Assembly: GCA_963830545.1 (NCBI GenBank)
Contig: CAWHMK010000002.1
Span: forward strand, 31,078 to 95,077
From: DATGJX01 sp963830545
Lineage (GTDB): Bacteria; Vulcanimicrobiota; Vulcanimicrobiia; Vulcanimicrobiales; Vulcanimicrobiaceae
Direction of reading: 5' to 3'
DNA: 64,000 nucleotides
Part shown: piece after piece, positions 1-7,485 of the stretch
Layout: each line of letters opens with the position of its first letter
How positions within the stretch are numbered: the first letter of the stretch is position 1
The notes under the pieces: model-generated
What the model was told of the DNA's origin: nothing
Databases searched by the model: none
Seen by the model: the letters and a program-made list of their open reading frames with translations, nothing else
Program-made: the position numbers and the translations under genes

Positions 1-523
1 CCCCAGGCGAGAACTCCTCGAGCGCAGGCGATTCCACGCTGCCGATGCGGTGCACGTACGACCGCGTCGTTATACCGAGTGTCTCCAAAAATTGGGCGCA
101 GATTGCACCGATGCCGACGCGCAGTGCGGTTTCGCGCGCGCTTGCGCGTTCGAGCACGTTGCGCAAGTCGCGGTGCCGGTATTTCAACGCTCCCGCGTAA
201 TCCGCGTGTCCGGGGCGCGGGTTCGTGAGCGGCTTTCCGTGGCCGGTAATCGGATCCATGAGTTCGCGTGCGTTCTCGAAATCGCGGTTGCGAATCATCA
301 GGGCGATCGGCGAGCCGAGCGTGCACGAACCGCGCACGCCCGCTAAAAACTCGATTTCGTCGCGCTCGATTTTCATTCGCGCGCCGCGCCCGTGGCCGCC
401 TTGCCGCTTCGTCAGCTCGGCGTTGATTCGCTCGGAATCAAGACGCAACTGCGCGGGAATGCCGTCCAGAATACCGACCAGCGCCGGTCCGTGAGATTCG
501 CCTGCGGTCAGATAGCGGAACAT
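1..523 (-). CDS. aroC: Chorismate synthase, N-terminal part (cut by window edge)
   Basis: Translating the minus strand from the ATG at 521-523 gives a protein starting MFRYLTAGESHGPALVGIL, the typical N-terminus of chorismate synthase, which converts EPSP to chorismate using reduced FMN in the shikimate pathway. Further family blocks follow: RQGGHGRGARM, GSPIALMIRNRDF, RPGHADYAGALKY and RASARETA. About 174 codons are present and the reading frame runs off the left edge, so the C-terminal half lies outside the window. The gene is the first visible member of a minus-strand series, with 54 bases between its start and the alcohol dehydrogenase stop. No frameshift is seen in the visible part. Confidence 0.96.
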   Translation of the reverse strand, partial: MFRYLTAGESHGPALVGILDGIPAQLRLDSERINAELTKRQGGHGRGARMKIERDEIEFLAGVRGSCTLGSPIALMIRNRDFENARELMDPITGHGKPLTNPRPGHADYAGALKYRHRDLRNVLERASARETALRVGIGAICAQFLETLGITTRSYVHRIGSVESPALEEFSPG

Positions 524-577
524 CCGCTACTCTCTTGGCGGGCGAACGCGGGCGTCCTACCGGACCGGCCGCCGCCG

Positions 578-1792
578 CTAGGCTTCGCCTTTGATCGCCG
601 GTTTGAGCAGCACCTTGGTATAACCGTCTTTACGCAGATCGAATTTTTCGTATGCGTCCGGCGCGGCTTCCAGCGGCAGACGATGACTCACCAGGAAACT
701 CGGCTTTGCCAGCCCGGCGACGATCAAATCGCGCAGATATTCGTTGTAGCGCTTCACCGGAGCCTGTCCCATCTCGACGGTTACGCCTTTGTTCCACGCC
801 GAGCCAAGCGACATGGTGAATTTGCCTTGCTTTTCTTGATCGGTGACGCCGCGCGGATCTTCTTCGAAGTACACGCCGATGAGACCGATGCGTCCCGTCG
901 GATTCACGACGCGAATGCAGTCTTCGAGTATCTGGTTCGGATCCTGCGTCTGTCCGGCCGCATCGTCTTTATACGCTTCATAGCCGACTGCATCGATGGC
1001 GCACATCACGCCGGGCATTTTGTCGCCGGCGCCCGCGCGTAAATTCTGAACTTGCTCGCGGTGCGGCTTGCGCAGCTCGATGATTTGCTCCACTGGATCG
1101 CTCTTGCTGAAGTCGACGGCAACCGCGCCTTCGATCTGACGCACTTTCTCCAAACGCTCCGGAACGCAGTCGACGACGTAAATTTCCGCTGCTCCACGAA
1201 TGCGCGCGCTCAAGGCAGCCATCAAACCAACGGGTCCTGCTCCCCAAATCGCGACGGTGTCGCCGGGCCGCACCTGCACCATCTCGGTCGCGTGATATCC
1301 CGTCGGAAAGATATCCGCGAGGAGCACGAAGTCGTCTTCCCAGCGATCGTTCGGCGTGCCGGGAAGTTTGAGCGCGTTGAAATCCGCGTACGGAACGCGC
1401 ACGTACTCCGCCTGGCCCCCTCCGAACGGGCCCATTCCGGAATACCCGTAGCCTGCGCCGTGACCGTTGGGATTCAATGTGAGGCACGCGTTGGTGTACC
1501 CCCGATGGCAGTTGAAACAGAACCCGCAGGCGATATTGAAGGGAAGCACGACGCGATCGCCCGCTTTGAGCGAACGCACTGCCGGGCCGACCTCCTCGAT
1601 GACGCCAAGGTTTTCATGTCCGAAGACGGTGCCCGCTTCCATAGGCGCGCGTCCTTCGTACATGTGCAGGTCGCTGCCGCAAATTGCGGCGGTCGTCAAG
1701 CGCATCAGCGCATCGGCAGGCTCCTGGATTTTTGGTTTGTCGACTTGCTCGACCGCGACTTTACGGGGTTCTTTCCAAACAACAGCACGCAT
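578..1792 (-). CDS. Zinc-dependent alcohol dehydrogenase (formaldehyde-dehydrogenase-like)
   Basis: A 404-residue medium-chain dehydrogenase/reductase. The catalytic zinc region CGSDLHMYEG (Cys near residue 38) and GHEN are followed by a structural zinc knuckle, CGFCFNCHRGYTNAC (about residues 90-104). A Rossmann motif, GAGPVGLMAA, sits near residue 185. The length and the insert before the Rossmann fold resemble the glutathione-independent formaldehyde dehydrogenase/FdhA-like branch, so it probably oxidises an alcohol or aldehyde adduct with NAD(P). The real substrate cannot be told from sequence. It starts at an ATG 67 bases downstream of the next minus-strand gene. No regulator is adjacent. 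Confidence 0.88.
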   Translation of the reverse strand: MRAVVWKEPRKVAVEQVDKPKIQEPADALMRLTTAAICGSDLHMYEGRAPMEAGTVFGHENLGVIEEVGPAVRSLKAGDRVVLPFNIACGFCFNCHRGYTNACLTLNPNGHGAGYGYSGMGPFGGGQAEYVRVPYADFNALKLPGTPNDRWEDDFVLLADIFPTGYHATEMVQVRPGDTVAIWGAGPVGLMAALSARIRGAAEIYVVDCVPERLEKVRQIEGAVAVDFSKSDPVEQIIELRKPHREQVQNLRAGAGDKMPGVMCAIDAVGYEAYKDDAAGQTQDPNQILEDCIRVVNPTGRIGLIGVYFEEDPRGVTDQEKQGKFTMSLGSAWNKGVTVEMGQAPVKRYNEYLRDLIVAGLAKPSFLVSHRLPLEAAPDAYEKFDLRKDGYTKVLLKPAIKGEA

Positions 1793-1859
1793 CGTCTATC
1801 CCTCCAGGGCACAGGTGTTCCCATTTTGGAACGATGCATGCGAGCACTCAAGCGAGACG

Positions 1860-2642
1860 TCAGTCGAACCGGATGCTGAGCATCGAGACCGATCCCCCGT
1901 CTATTCCCTCGACCGGAAACGTTATCTGGTCGCTCTCACGACGCACGCCGAGCACGTACACCAAGGGCAAGTAGTGATCGGGGGTAGGCGCGGCCAGGAG
2001 CGCGTCAGGTCCGATCGATTCGTAATCGACCAAAGGCGCGTCATCTCGTTCGAGCAATAGCTCGCGCACGCGCTTTTCGAATCGCACTGCCCAATCGAAC
2101 GGCTCGGCGGGATGACGGCCCCACGCATAAGCGTGCAGATTGTGCACGACGTTTCCGCTGCCGACGATCAGCACTCCGTCGTCGCGCAGGGGAGCAAGTT
2201 TTTTCGCCAAGTCGAAGTGAAACCGCGGCGGTTTGGTTTCGTCGATGCTCAGTTGCACGACCGGCACAACCGCATCGGGAAACACGTGGGTCAGAACGGA
2301 CCACGTGCCGTGATCCAATCCCCAACTCTCGTCGAGCGAAACCTCCGCCGGATGCAACATGGCGGCGATGCGGCGCGCAAGGGCCGGGTCGCCGGGCGCG
2401 GGATACGAAGCCTCGAATAGCTCGCGTGGAAAACCGCCGAAGTCGTGAATGGTTCGCGGGTGCGCCATTGCCGTCACGGCGGTTTCTTCCACATACCAGT
2501 GCGCCGAAATCGCGAGAACCGCACGCGGCTTGGGCAAACTGCGGCCGATGGCGTGCCACTTCTTGCCGTACACGTTTTCCGTGATTGCGTTCATCGGATT
2601 GCCGTGACCGAAAAAGATCGCCGGCATCGGCGCCTTATTCAT
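1860..2642 (-). CDS. 4,5-DOPA-dioxygenase-type extradiol ring-cleavage family protein (YgiD-like)
   Basis: A 260-residue class III extradiol dioxygenase fold. FFGHGNPMNA near the N-terminus and ISAHWYVE near residue 48 supply the expected metal-binding histidines, and LDHGTWSVL near residue 117 holds another conserved histidine. GSGNVVHNLHAY near residue 160 is also typical of the YgiD/LigB group. Members cleave catecholic rings such as DOPA using non-haem iron or zinc. The physiological substrate in bacteria is usually unknown. Its ATG is only 3 bases from the yceI stop codon, so the two genes are probably co-transcribed. There is no sign of truncation. Confidence 0.88.
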   Translation of the reverse strand: MNKAPMPAIFFGHGNPMNAITENVYGKKWHAIGRSLPKPRAVLAISAHWYVEETAVTAMAHPRTIHDFGGFPRELFEASYPAPGDPALARRIAAMLHPAEVSLDESWGLDHGTWSVLTHVFPDAVVPVVQLSIDETKPPRFHFDLAKKLAPLRDDGVLIVGSGNVVHNLHAYAWGRHPAEPFDWAVRFEKRVRELLLERDDAPLVDYESIGPDALLAAPTPDHYLPLVYVLGVRRESDQITFPVEGIDGGSVSMLSIRFD

Positions 2643-2645
2643 ATC

Positions 2646-3194
2646 TTACCGTTGCAGTAACGCCTCGATGTTGAGTTCTATGCGCACTTCGTCGCTGACC
2701 ACGACGCCGCCCGTTTCGAGCGCGGCGTTCCAGGCCAAACCGAAATCTTTCCGGTTGATGGTCGTGTGCGCGCTGTAACCGACGCGCTGTCCGCCCCAGG
2801 GGTCGCTGGCGCGGCCCTCAAAACTCGCGGCCAACGCGACCTGGCGCGTAACGCCGTGGATCGTCAGGTTTCCGTGCACGGTGAAGTCGTCGGGCGCGCC
2901 CTCGATGCGGGTGCTATCGAAGGTGAGCGCCGGGTATTTTTCGACCTCCAAGAAATCGGCGGACTTCAGGTGGGCATCGCGCTGCTCTTCGCGCGTGTCG
3001 ATGGAAGCGGCGTCAATCGTTACGTTGACGGCGCTGGGCAAGTCGCTGTCCGGGAGGACTTCGATGCTTCCCTGGAAGGCGGCAAAGCGGCCGCGCACTT
3101 TGGTGATCATCAGGTGCCGGACGACGAATTCGACCGTAGTATGGCCCTGATCGAGGGAGTAGGTGAGCTTTTCTTGTGTTTCCGTGGTCGTCAT
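2646..3194 (-). CDS. YceI family protein (lipocalin-like isoprenoid binder), apparently cytoplasmic
   Basis: A 182-residue protein with the YceI barrel pattern: YSLDQGHTTVEFVVRHLMITKVRGRF near the start, TREEQRDAHLKSADFLEVEKYP in the middle and FGLAWNAALETGGVVVSDEV near the end. YceI proteins bind long-chain isoprenoid or amphiphilic ligands. Periplasmic relatives carry a signal peptide but none is visible here, so this one is likely cytosolic, as in other signal-less members. It is divergent from an HxlR-type regulator 68 bases away, a common arrangement in which the regulator controls the yceI promoter. It probably forms a two-gene unit with the downstream dioxygenase-like gene. Confidence 0.9.
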   Translation of the reverse strand: MTTTETQEKLTYSLDQGHTTVEFVVRHLMITKVRGRFAAFQGSIEVLPDSDLPSAVNVTIDAASIDTREEQRDAHLKSADFLEVEKYPALTFDSTRIEGAPDDFTVHGNLTIHGVTRQVALAASFEGRASDPWGGQRVGYSAHTTINRKDFGLAWNAALETGGVVVSDEVRIELNIEALLQR

Positions 3195-3216
3195 GATACA
3201 GTCACTTTTACATACC

Positions 3217-3235
3217 TACTTACAGAACACAAGTA
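3217..3235. promoter_or_regulatory. Inverted repeat between yceI and hxlR genes, candidate regulator site
   Basis: TACTT (3217-3221) and AAGTA (3231-3235) form a perfect 5-base inverted repeat around a 9-base spacer, inside the 68-base divergent intergenic region. HxlR proteins are dimeric winged-helix regulators that often bind such short dyads in divergent promoters. Function is inferred from position and symmetry only. Confidence 0.35.
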
Positions 3236-3262
3236 CGCACCCGAAAGTAGCCAAGTTACCAC

Positions 3263-3652
3263 ATGGAAACCAAGACCCTCCCGCTTCCCAGCGACGCCGA
3301 CGTTTATCAGGGCGACTGCCCGACCCGCACGATCCTCGACCGCATTGCGGACAAGTGGACGACGCTCATCATCGGCATACTCGCGCAAAGCGAGCGGCGA
3401 CGTTTCAACGAGCTCAAACGTCTGATCGGCGGAATCTCGCAGAAGATGCTCACTCAGACCCTGCGCGATCTCGAGCGCGACGGTTTGGTAGAACGCACGA
3501 TGTACGCCGAGATTCCGCCGCGCGTGGAATACGCGCTCACACCGCTCGGCAAAACCCTCTGCGAACCGATCGGCGCGCTCACGCAATGGGCGCACGATCA
3601 CATCGGCGAGGTCAGGCAAGCCCAGTCGGACTTCGACGGCAAAGCCCGCTGA
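3263..3652 (+). CDS. HxlR-family winged-helix transcriptional regulator
   Basis: A 129-residue protein with the HxlR pattern: CPTRTILDRIADKWTTLIIG with a lone conserved cysteine near residue 20, RRFNELKRLIGGISQKMLTQTLRDLERDGL (recognition helix and wing, about residues 52-80) and PPRVEYALTPLGKTL. These MarR-like regulators respond to aldehydes, quinones or redox stress in studied cases. The single Cys could be a sensing residue, as in YodB/HypR, but that is inference. It faces yceI across a shared 68-base promoter region and is the likely regulator of the yceI/dioxygenase pair. Its start ATG follows no strong Shine-Dalgarno. Confidence 0.92.
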   Translation: METKTLPLPSDADVYQGDCPTRTILDRIADKWTTLIIGILAQSERRRFNELKRLIGGISQKMLTQTLRDLERDGLVERTMYAEIPPRVEYALTPLGKTLCEPIGALTQWAHDHIGEVRQAQSDFDGKAR

Positions 3653-3657
3653 ATACT

Positions 3658-3673
3658 TGAAACAGTCGTTTCA
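3658..3673. promoter_or_regulatory. Palindromic operator TGAAAC-AGTC-GTTTCA before the TetR gene
   Basis: A perfect 6-base inverted repeat with a 4-base centre lies 20 bases upstream of the TetR start, right next to a TATGAT -10-like element at 3676-3681. Symmetry, spacing and position fit an autoregulatory TetR operator controlling the tetR-MFS operon. No binding evidence is available. Confidence 0.6.
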
Positions 3674-3692
3674 TTTATGATAAAGTACGCGT

Positions 3693-4287
3693 ATGTCGCG
3701 TCCTCCAGACGAAAAACGGCGCGCGGAGTCTGCTCGAGCGCATCGTCGATTACATCTACGCGCATGGAGTTTCGCAGCTCTCCCTGCGTCCGCTCGGTGA
3801 CGCAGTAGGCTGCAGCCCGCGTCTGCTGCTCTACTTCTTTTCTTCGAAGGAAGAGTTGCTCACCGAAGTGCTCGCGGCAGCCGGAGCGCGGCAGCGCAAA
3901 ATCATTGCCGGCCTGAAGTTGGACCAAATGGCAACGCCGCGCGCGGCGTGCCGCGAAATTTGGCAAGCCATTAGCAGCCCAAAAGACGAACCGCTTTTCC
4001 GGCTCTTCTTCGAGGTGTACGGACTCGCGCTGCAAGATCGTAAACGCTACGCCAAGTTTCTGGGGCGTGTCGTCGCCGACTGGCTGCGCTTTATCGCAGA
4101 GCCGCTGGAGCGCGCCGGCTGGCCGAAACCGGAAGCCCAGGCGCACGCGACGGTTTTGCTCGCGGGATTTCGCGGATTTCTCCTCGATCTCTGCGCGACG
4201 CGCGATCGGCAGCGCGTCAACCGCGCCGTGGAATTGTGGCTGCAAATGCTCGACGATGCTTCACCGCACAAGGATATCGCCTCATGA
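3693..4287 (+). CDS. TetR-family repressor of the adjacent efflux gene (single-base frameshift near 3717)
   Basis: The ATG at 3693 gives MSRPPDEK and then runs out of frame. In the +1 frame the text continues as a normal TetR DNA-binding domain: RSLLERIVDYIYAHG, LSLRPLGDAVGCSPRLLLYFFSSKEELLTEVL. It then continues with a ligand-binding domain to the stop at 4285-4287. Dropping one base at about 3717 (after AAAAA) restores about 197 residues, the usual family length. The stop overlaps the MFS start (ATGA), so the two are translationally coupled and the repressor very likely controls drug or metabolite efflux. One of eight +1 shifts in this window; sequencing error is likelier than true decay. 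Confidence 0.85.
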
Positions 4288-5543
4288 GCAAACGACAAGG
4301 CGCACTCGCATTCATATTGATCACGGTTTCGTTCGACATGCTCGCGTTCGGCATTCTCGCGCCTGTCTTGCCGAAGCTCGTCCTCACGTTCTTGGGCGGT
4401 CACATGGCGGACGCAGCAAAGTGGTTCGGCATATTCGGCACGGTGTTTGCGCTGATGCAGCTCGTCTTTTCGCCCGTGCTCGGCATGCTCTCCGATCGAT
4501 TCGGCCGCCGGCCGGTGATCATTCTTTCGAATCTCGGGACGGGATTGGATTACATTATCATGGCGATGGCGCCCACGATTTGGTGGCTCTTTCTCGGACG
4601 CGTGATCGCAGGTCTGACCACGTCGAGCATTACCACGGCCTATGCCTACATCACGGACGTAACCTCGCCTGCCAAGCGGGCCGGCGCGATGGGTATGGTC
4701 GGCGCGGCATTCGGCATCGGCTTCATCGTCGGTCCCGCAATCGGCGGCGTGCTCGGGAACATCGATCCGCGCCTGCCGTTTTGGGTCTGCGCCGGCCTCA
4801 GCATTGCGAACGCGCTCTACGGCTTCTTCATCCTGCCCGAGTCGCTCAAGCCCGATCATCGTCAAACGCAGTTTGCGTGGAAACGCGCAAACCCGTTAGG
4901 CGCGCTCAAACTGCTGCGCTCGCACCCCGAGCTCGCCAAACTCGCCGTCATCAACTTCATCGAATACGTGGCTCACGAAGTTCTGCCGGTGGTATTCACC
5001 CTGTACGTGATGTACCGCTACAAGTGGAATCTCGCACAAGTCGGATGGTCGCTCGCGGTGGTAGGCCTGAGCATTGCCGTCGTGCAGAGCGTTGTGATGC
5101 AGCCCGTCGTCTCACGGCTCGGCGAACGGCGCGCACTCATCGTGGGTTTGGTATTCGGCACATGCTCGTTTGCACTGACGGGTCTTGCGTCCAACGGCAT
5201 CGTCGTACTTGCCGCGATCGTGCTGATGGCGCTGTGGGGCCTCGCGGGGCCGTCCGCGCAGTCGCTGATGACGCACCGCGTATCGGTAAAGGAGCAGGGC
5301 GAATTGCAAGGCGCGCTCGGCAGCATGCGCAGCACTGCAATGCTGATCGGCCCCGGCCTATTCTCCGCGATGTTCGCGTATTCAATAGACGTGAAAGCGC
5401 ATGCATGGCAAGTGCCCGGCGCGGCGTGGTTTTTGGCGGCTTTGCTGCTCGCCGTTACCGTTGTACTCGCGGTGAACGTAGGAGAGCACCAGGGATCGCG
5501 CGGACATGGGACGGCCGGGTCACACGCGGTTGCAGCCGACTAA
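4284..5543 (+). CDS. Major facilitator superfamily efflux transporter (TetA/DHA1-like)
   Basis: About 419 residues with 12 predicted membrane segments. The MFS loop 2-3 signature GMLSDRFGRRPVI is near residue 70 and the motif GAAFGIGFIVGPAIGG of drug:H+ antiporters is near residue 145. The start chosen is ATG 4284 (MSKRQGALAF), which overlaps the TetR stop by ATGA. An upstream in-frame alternative would lie inside tetR. The TetA/TCR-like family exports tetracyclines and other compounds by proton antiport. Resistance is not implied, since many family members are general efflux pumps. The pairing with TetR suggests substrate-inducible expression. Confidence 0.9.
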   Translation: MSKRQGALAFILITVSFDMLAFGILAPVLPKLVLTFLGGHMADAAKWFGIFGTVFALMQLVFSPVLGMLSDRFGRRPVIILSNLGTGLDYIIMAMAPTIWWLFLGRVIAGLTTSSITTAYAYITDVTSPAKRAGAMGMVGAAFGIGFIVGPAIGGVLGNIDPRLPFWVCAGLSIANALYGFFILPESLKPDHRQTQFAWKRANPLGALKLLRSHPELAKLAVINFIEYVAHEVLPVVFTLYVMYRYKWNLAQVGWSLAVVGLSIAVVQSVVMQPVVSRLGERRALIVGLVFGTCSFALTGLASNGIVVLAAIVLMALWGLAGPSAQSLMTHRVSVKEQGELQGALGSMRSTAMLIGPGLFSAMFAYSIDVKAHAWQVPGAAWFLAALLLAVTVVLAVNVGEHQGSRGHGTAGSHAVAAD

Positions 5544-5560
5544 CGTACCTGGCAAGCATG

Positions 5561-5589
5561 TTTTGGCGATACGTCGCGCGTGGTATACT
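5561..5589 (+). promoter_or_regulatory. Promoter with extended -10 (TGGTATACT)
   Basis: TATACT at 5584-5589 is preceded by TGG (extended -10), with a weak -35-like TTTTGG at 5561-5566 spaced 17 bases away. Transcription would start near 5596, just ahead of a short structured segment and terminator. Confidence 0.5.
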
Positions 5590-5595
5590 ATCCGC

Positions 5596-5668
5596 GTAAG
5601 TAACGCGAGAGGTTAGTCCAATGGCGTAGCTTAGCGGCCGTGGTTATCGACCACGGCCTTCTCTTTTT
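5596..5668 (+). ncRNA. Putative short RNA or attenuator leader before the flavoprotein gene
   Basis: The stretch between the promoter-like element and the next gene holds a small hairpin (CGCGT/ACGCG near 5593-5607), a single-stranded part, and a perfect 9-base terminator hairpin with a T tract. A transcript from the upstream -10 would be about 73 bases. Either it is an independent small RNA, or it is a leader whose terminator must be bypassed to express the flavoprotein gene 16 bases downstream. No known riboswitch consensus was recognised. Existence of the RNA is inferred. Confidence 0.4.
5636..5668 (+). terminator. Rho-independent terminator
   Basis: GGCCGTGGT (5636-5644) pairs perfectly with ACCACGGCC (5650-5658) across a 5-base loop, followed by TTCTCTTTTT. 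It ends the MFS transcript and/or the short transcript starting near 5596. Confidence 0.8.
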
Positions 5669-5683
5669 GGGTATTCTGCCCGC

Positions 5684-6616
5684 GTGTCCGATCTCTACGA
5701 TGCCGTCGTCGTGGGCGGCGGCGCTGCAGGCTTGAGTGCAGCGCTCACCCTCGGTCGCGCATGCCGCCGTACGCTCGTGCTCGACGAGGGCCGTCCGCGC
5801 AATGCGGTCGCCGAACGCATGCACGGAATGATCTCGCGCGACGGCATTCCGCCGCTCGAGCTGCTCGCCGTAGCCCGCGCCGAACTCAACCGCTACGAAA
5901 ACGTCGGGTTCGTTCCGGCGCGTGTGGATGCGATATCAGGCGAAGCCGGAGCGTTCGAGGTGCGCGCAGGAGATTCCGCGGTCTATCGCGCTCGAAGCGT
6001 GCTGCTCGCCACGGGCGTGTACGACGCGCTGCCAGCGATCGAGGGATTGCAGGAGGCGTGGGGCCGCACCGCGTTCGTGTGTCCGTACTGCGACGGATGG
6101 GAAATGCGCGGCAAGCGCATTGCGGTCGTCGGCGACGGAACGAAAGCCGTCGAGCTGGCCTGCGAATTGCGGCAGTGGAGCCGGGACATCATCGTGTGTG
6201 CGCAAGGACACGATGCGCTCGATGCGGACCATCTGGAATGGCTGAAAGCAACGAATACGCCTCTCGTGGTGCACGCGATTCGGCGCATTCACGCGAGCGA
6301 GGGAAACGTGCAGCGCGTCGAGTTCGAAGGGGGCGAGGAGGAACGCTGCGATGCGATCTTCTTCAGCGCGCCGCTTCGTCCGCGCTACCCGCTCGTCGAC
6401 ATGCTCGGATGCAAGCTCCGTCAGGATGGCGAAGTCGAGATCGACGAGCGGGGCCGCACGTCCACTGCCGGCGTCTATGCCGCTGGAGATCTCGTCACGA
6501 CGGTGCATCAAGTCGTACTTGCTGCGGCAAGCGGCGTTTGCGCGGCGATGGCCCTCAACGAAGATCGCGTTCGCGAAGAGGCACGCGCAGCCGTCCGCCA
6601 CACGCTAGACCGCTGA
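5684..6616 (+). CDS. Thioredoxin-reductase-like FAD/NAD(P) oxidoreductase
   Basis: A 310-residue two-domain flavoprotein. The N-terminal FAD dinucleotide motif is VVVGGGAAGLSAAL (residues 8-21), an active-site-like CPYCDGWE lies near residue 133, the NADPH-binding VVGDGTKAVELA is near 147 and the C-terminal FAD block is GVYAAGDLV. The order matches thioredoxin reductases, but the redox pair is CPYC instead of the usual CATC. This is the pattern of the TrxB-like oxidoreductases of uncertain partner. No thioredoxin gene is adjacent. The GTG at 5684 was chosen because it begins directly before the FAD motif. The gene lies just downstream of a terminator. Confidence 0.87.
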   Translation: MSDLYDAVVVGGGAAGLSAALTLGRACRRTLVLDEGRPRNAVAERMHGMISRDGIPPLELLAVARAELNRYENVGFVPARVDAISGEAGAFEVRAGDSAVYRARSVLLATGVYDALPAIEGLQEAWGRTAFVCPYCDGWEMRGKRIAVVGDGTKAVELACELRQWSRDIIVCAQGHDALDADHLEWLKATNTPLVVHAIRRIHASEGNVQRVEFEGGEEERCDAIFFSAPLRPRYPLVDMLGCKLRQDGEVEIDERGRTSTAGVYAAGDLVTTVHQVVLAAASGVCAAMALNEDRVREEARAAVRHTLDR

Positions 6617-6641
6617 GCTGCCGACGCCGTTTAATCGCACT

Positions 6642-7247
6642 ATGCCCGGGTACGCCGAATCCATGGCAACGACAAATCGGTTAGAAGGCATGCGCGTGGC
6701 TATTCTCGCGGCCGACATGTTCGAGCAAGTGGAATTGACGCAACCGCGCGAAGCATTGCAGGGTGCGGGCGCGCAGACGGTGCTCGTTTCGCTGAAAGAC
6801 GGCGAGGTGCAGGGCGCCAATCACCATGACAAAGCCGACCGCTTCCCGGTAGACATGACGCTGGATTCCGCGAATCCGGAGCAGTTCGACGCCCTCCTGC
6901 TGCCGGGTGGTGTCGCAAATCCGGACCAGCTTCGAATGAATCCCAAAGCCGTGCAGTTCGTAAAATCGTTTTTCGACGCCGGCAAACCGGTTGCGGCGAT
7001 CTGCCACGCACCGTGGACGCTCGTCGAGGCCGACGTCGTGCGCGGCCGGCGTGTCACGTCCTGGCCGTCGCTGCAAACCGATCTTCGCAACGCCGGCGCG
7101 AATTGGGTCGACGAAGTCAACGTGACGGATCAAAACCTCACGACCAGCCGAAAGCCCGACGACATTCCGAAATTCAACGAAGCGATGCTGCGCCTTTTCG
7201 AGGCATCGCGAACGCGAGGCGAACTGCAGCAGATGCAGCGCACGTAA
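6642..7247 (+). CDS. DJ-1/PfpI family protein (YhbO-like)
   Basis: A 201-residue member of the glutamine-amidotransferase-like DJ-1/PfpI fold. MRVAILAADMFEQVEL begins the fold, the nucleophile elbow is PVAAICHAPWTLVEA with the Cys followed by His, and DQNLTTSRKPDDIPKFNEAML is the conserved C-terminal region. Relatives are described as protein/nucleotide deglycases or stress proteins, and protease activity is disputed. A second ATG at 6663 is a possible start and would remove the first seven residues. The gene follows the flavoprotein by 25 bases and is probably in the same transcript, which would fit a role in oxidative or carbonyl stress. Confidence 0.88.
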   Translation: MPGYAESMATTNRLEGMRVAILAADMFEQVELTQPREALQGAGAQTVLVSLKDGEVQGANHHDKADRFPVDMTLDSANPEQFDALLLPGGVANPDQLRMNPKAVQFVKSFFDAGKPVAAICHAPWTLVEADVVRGRRVTSWPSLQTDLRNAGANWVDEVNVTDQNLTTSRKPDDIPKFNEAMLRLFEASRTRGELQQMQRT

Positions 7248-7282
7248 GAACTACAGCATAGCGCACCTCCCCGAGACGATAA

Positions 7283-7310
7283 GGGGGACTCGCGACCGGG
7301 CGAGTCCCCC
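7283..7310. other. Strong 10-bp hairpin after the DJ-1/PfpI gene
   Basis: GGGGGACTCG (7283-7292) pairs perfectly with CGAGTCCCCC (7301-7310) across an 8-base loop. No T tract follows, so it is not a classical terminator. It may protect a 3' end, or act on the small reading frame 14 bases downstream. Confidence 0.5.
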
Positions 7311-7323
7311 TGGGTGGAAATTC

Positions 7324-7473
7324 ATGGACCGCAATCTCGGCGCTCCGAATCGCCGCATACCTCCCGACGTTCAGCCGAAAGGCTCGACCAGCCGCGATCT
7401 CGAGCGCGAGGAAGAGCAGGATCGCGATGGCACGCCGGAGACGTCCGACGTTTCAGAACCGGATTATGACTGA
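7324..7473 (+). CDS. Small hypothetical acidic protein (49 aa)
   Basis: ATG at 7324 is preceded by GGTGG at a workable distance and opens a 49-codon frame ending in TGA at 7471-7473. The product starts MDRNLGAPNRRIPPDV, is rich in Glu/Asp/Arg (a run DLEREEEQDRDGTPE in the middle) and is predicted disordered. It has no recognised domain. It lies in the space between a plus-strand gene and the convergent secretin gene, which ends 12 bases later. Coding status rests on the ribosome site and composition only. Confidence 0.45.
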   Translation: MDRNLGAPNRRIPPDVQPKGSTSRDLEREEEQDRDGTPETSDVSEPDYD

Positions 7474-7485
7474 CCGCAGTCGGCA

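Noticed and set aside
5610..5668. tRNA-like text (TAGCTTAGCGG and a 5-bp stem with 7-base loop TTATCGA)
   Set aside because: It resembles a D-arm plus anticodon arm, but there is no T arm or acceptor stem, and the stem-loop is followed by a T tract, so it is a terminator.
5684..6684. Second long frame (about 300 codons, Arg-rich) over the flavoprotein
   Set aside because: It is a shadow frame of a high-GC gene, with Arg/Ala bias and no motif.
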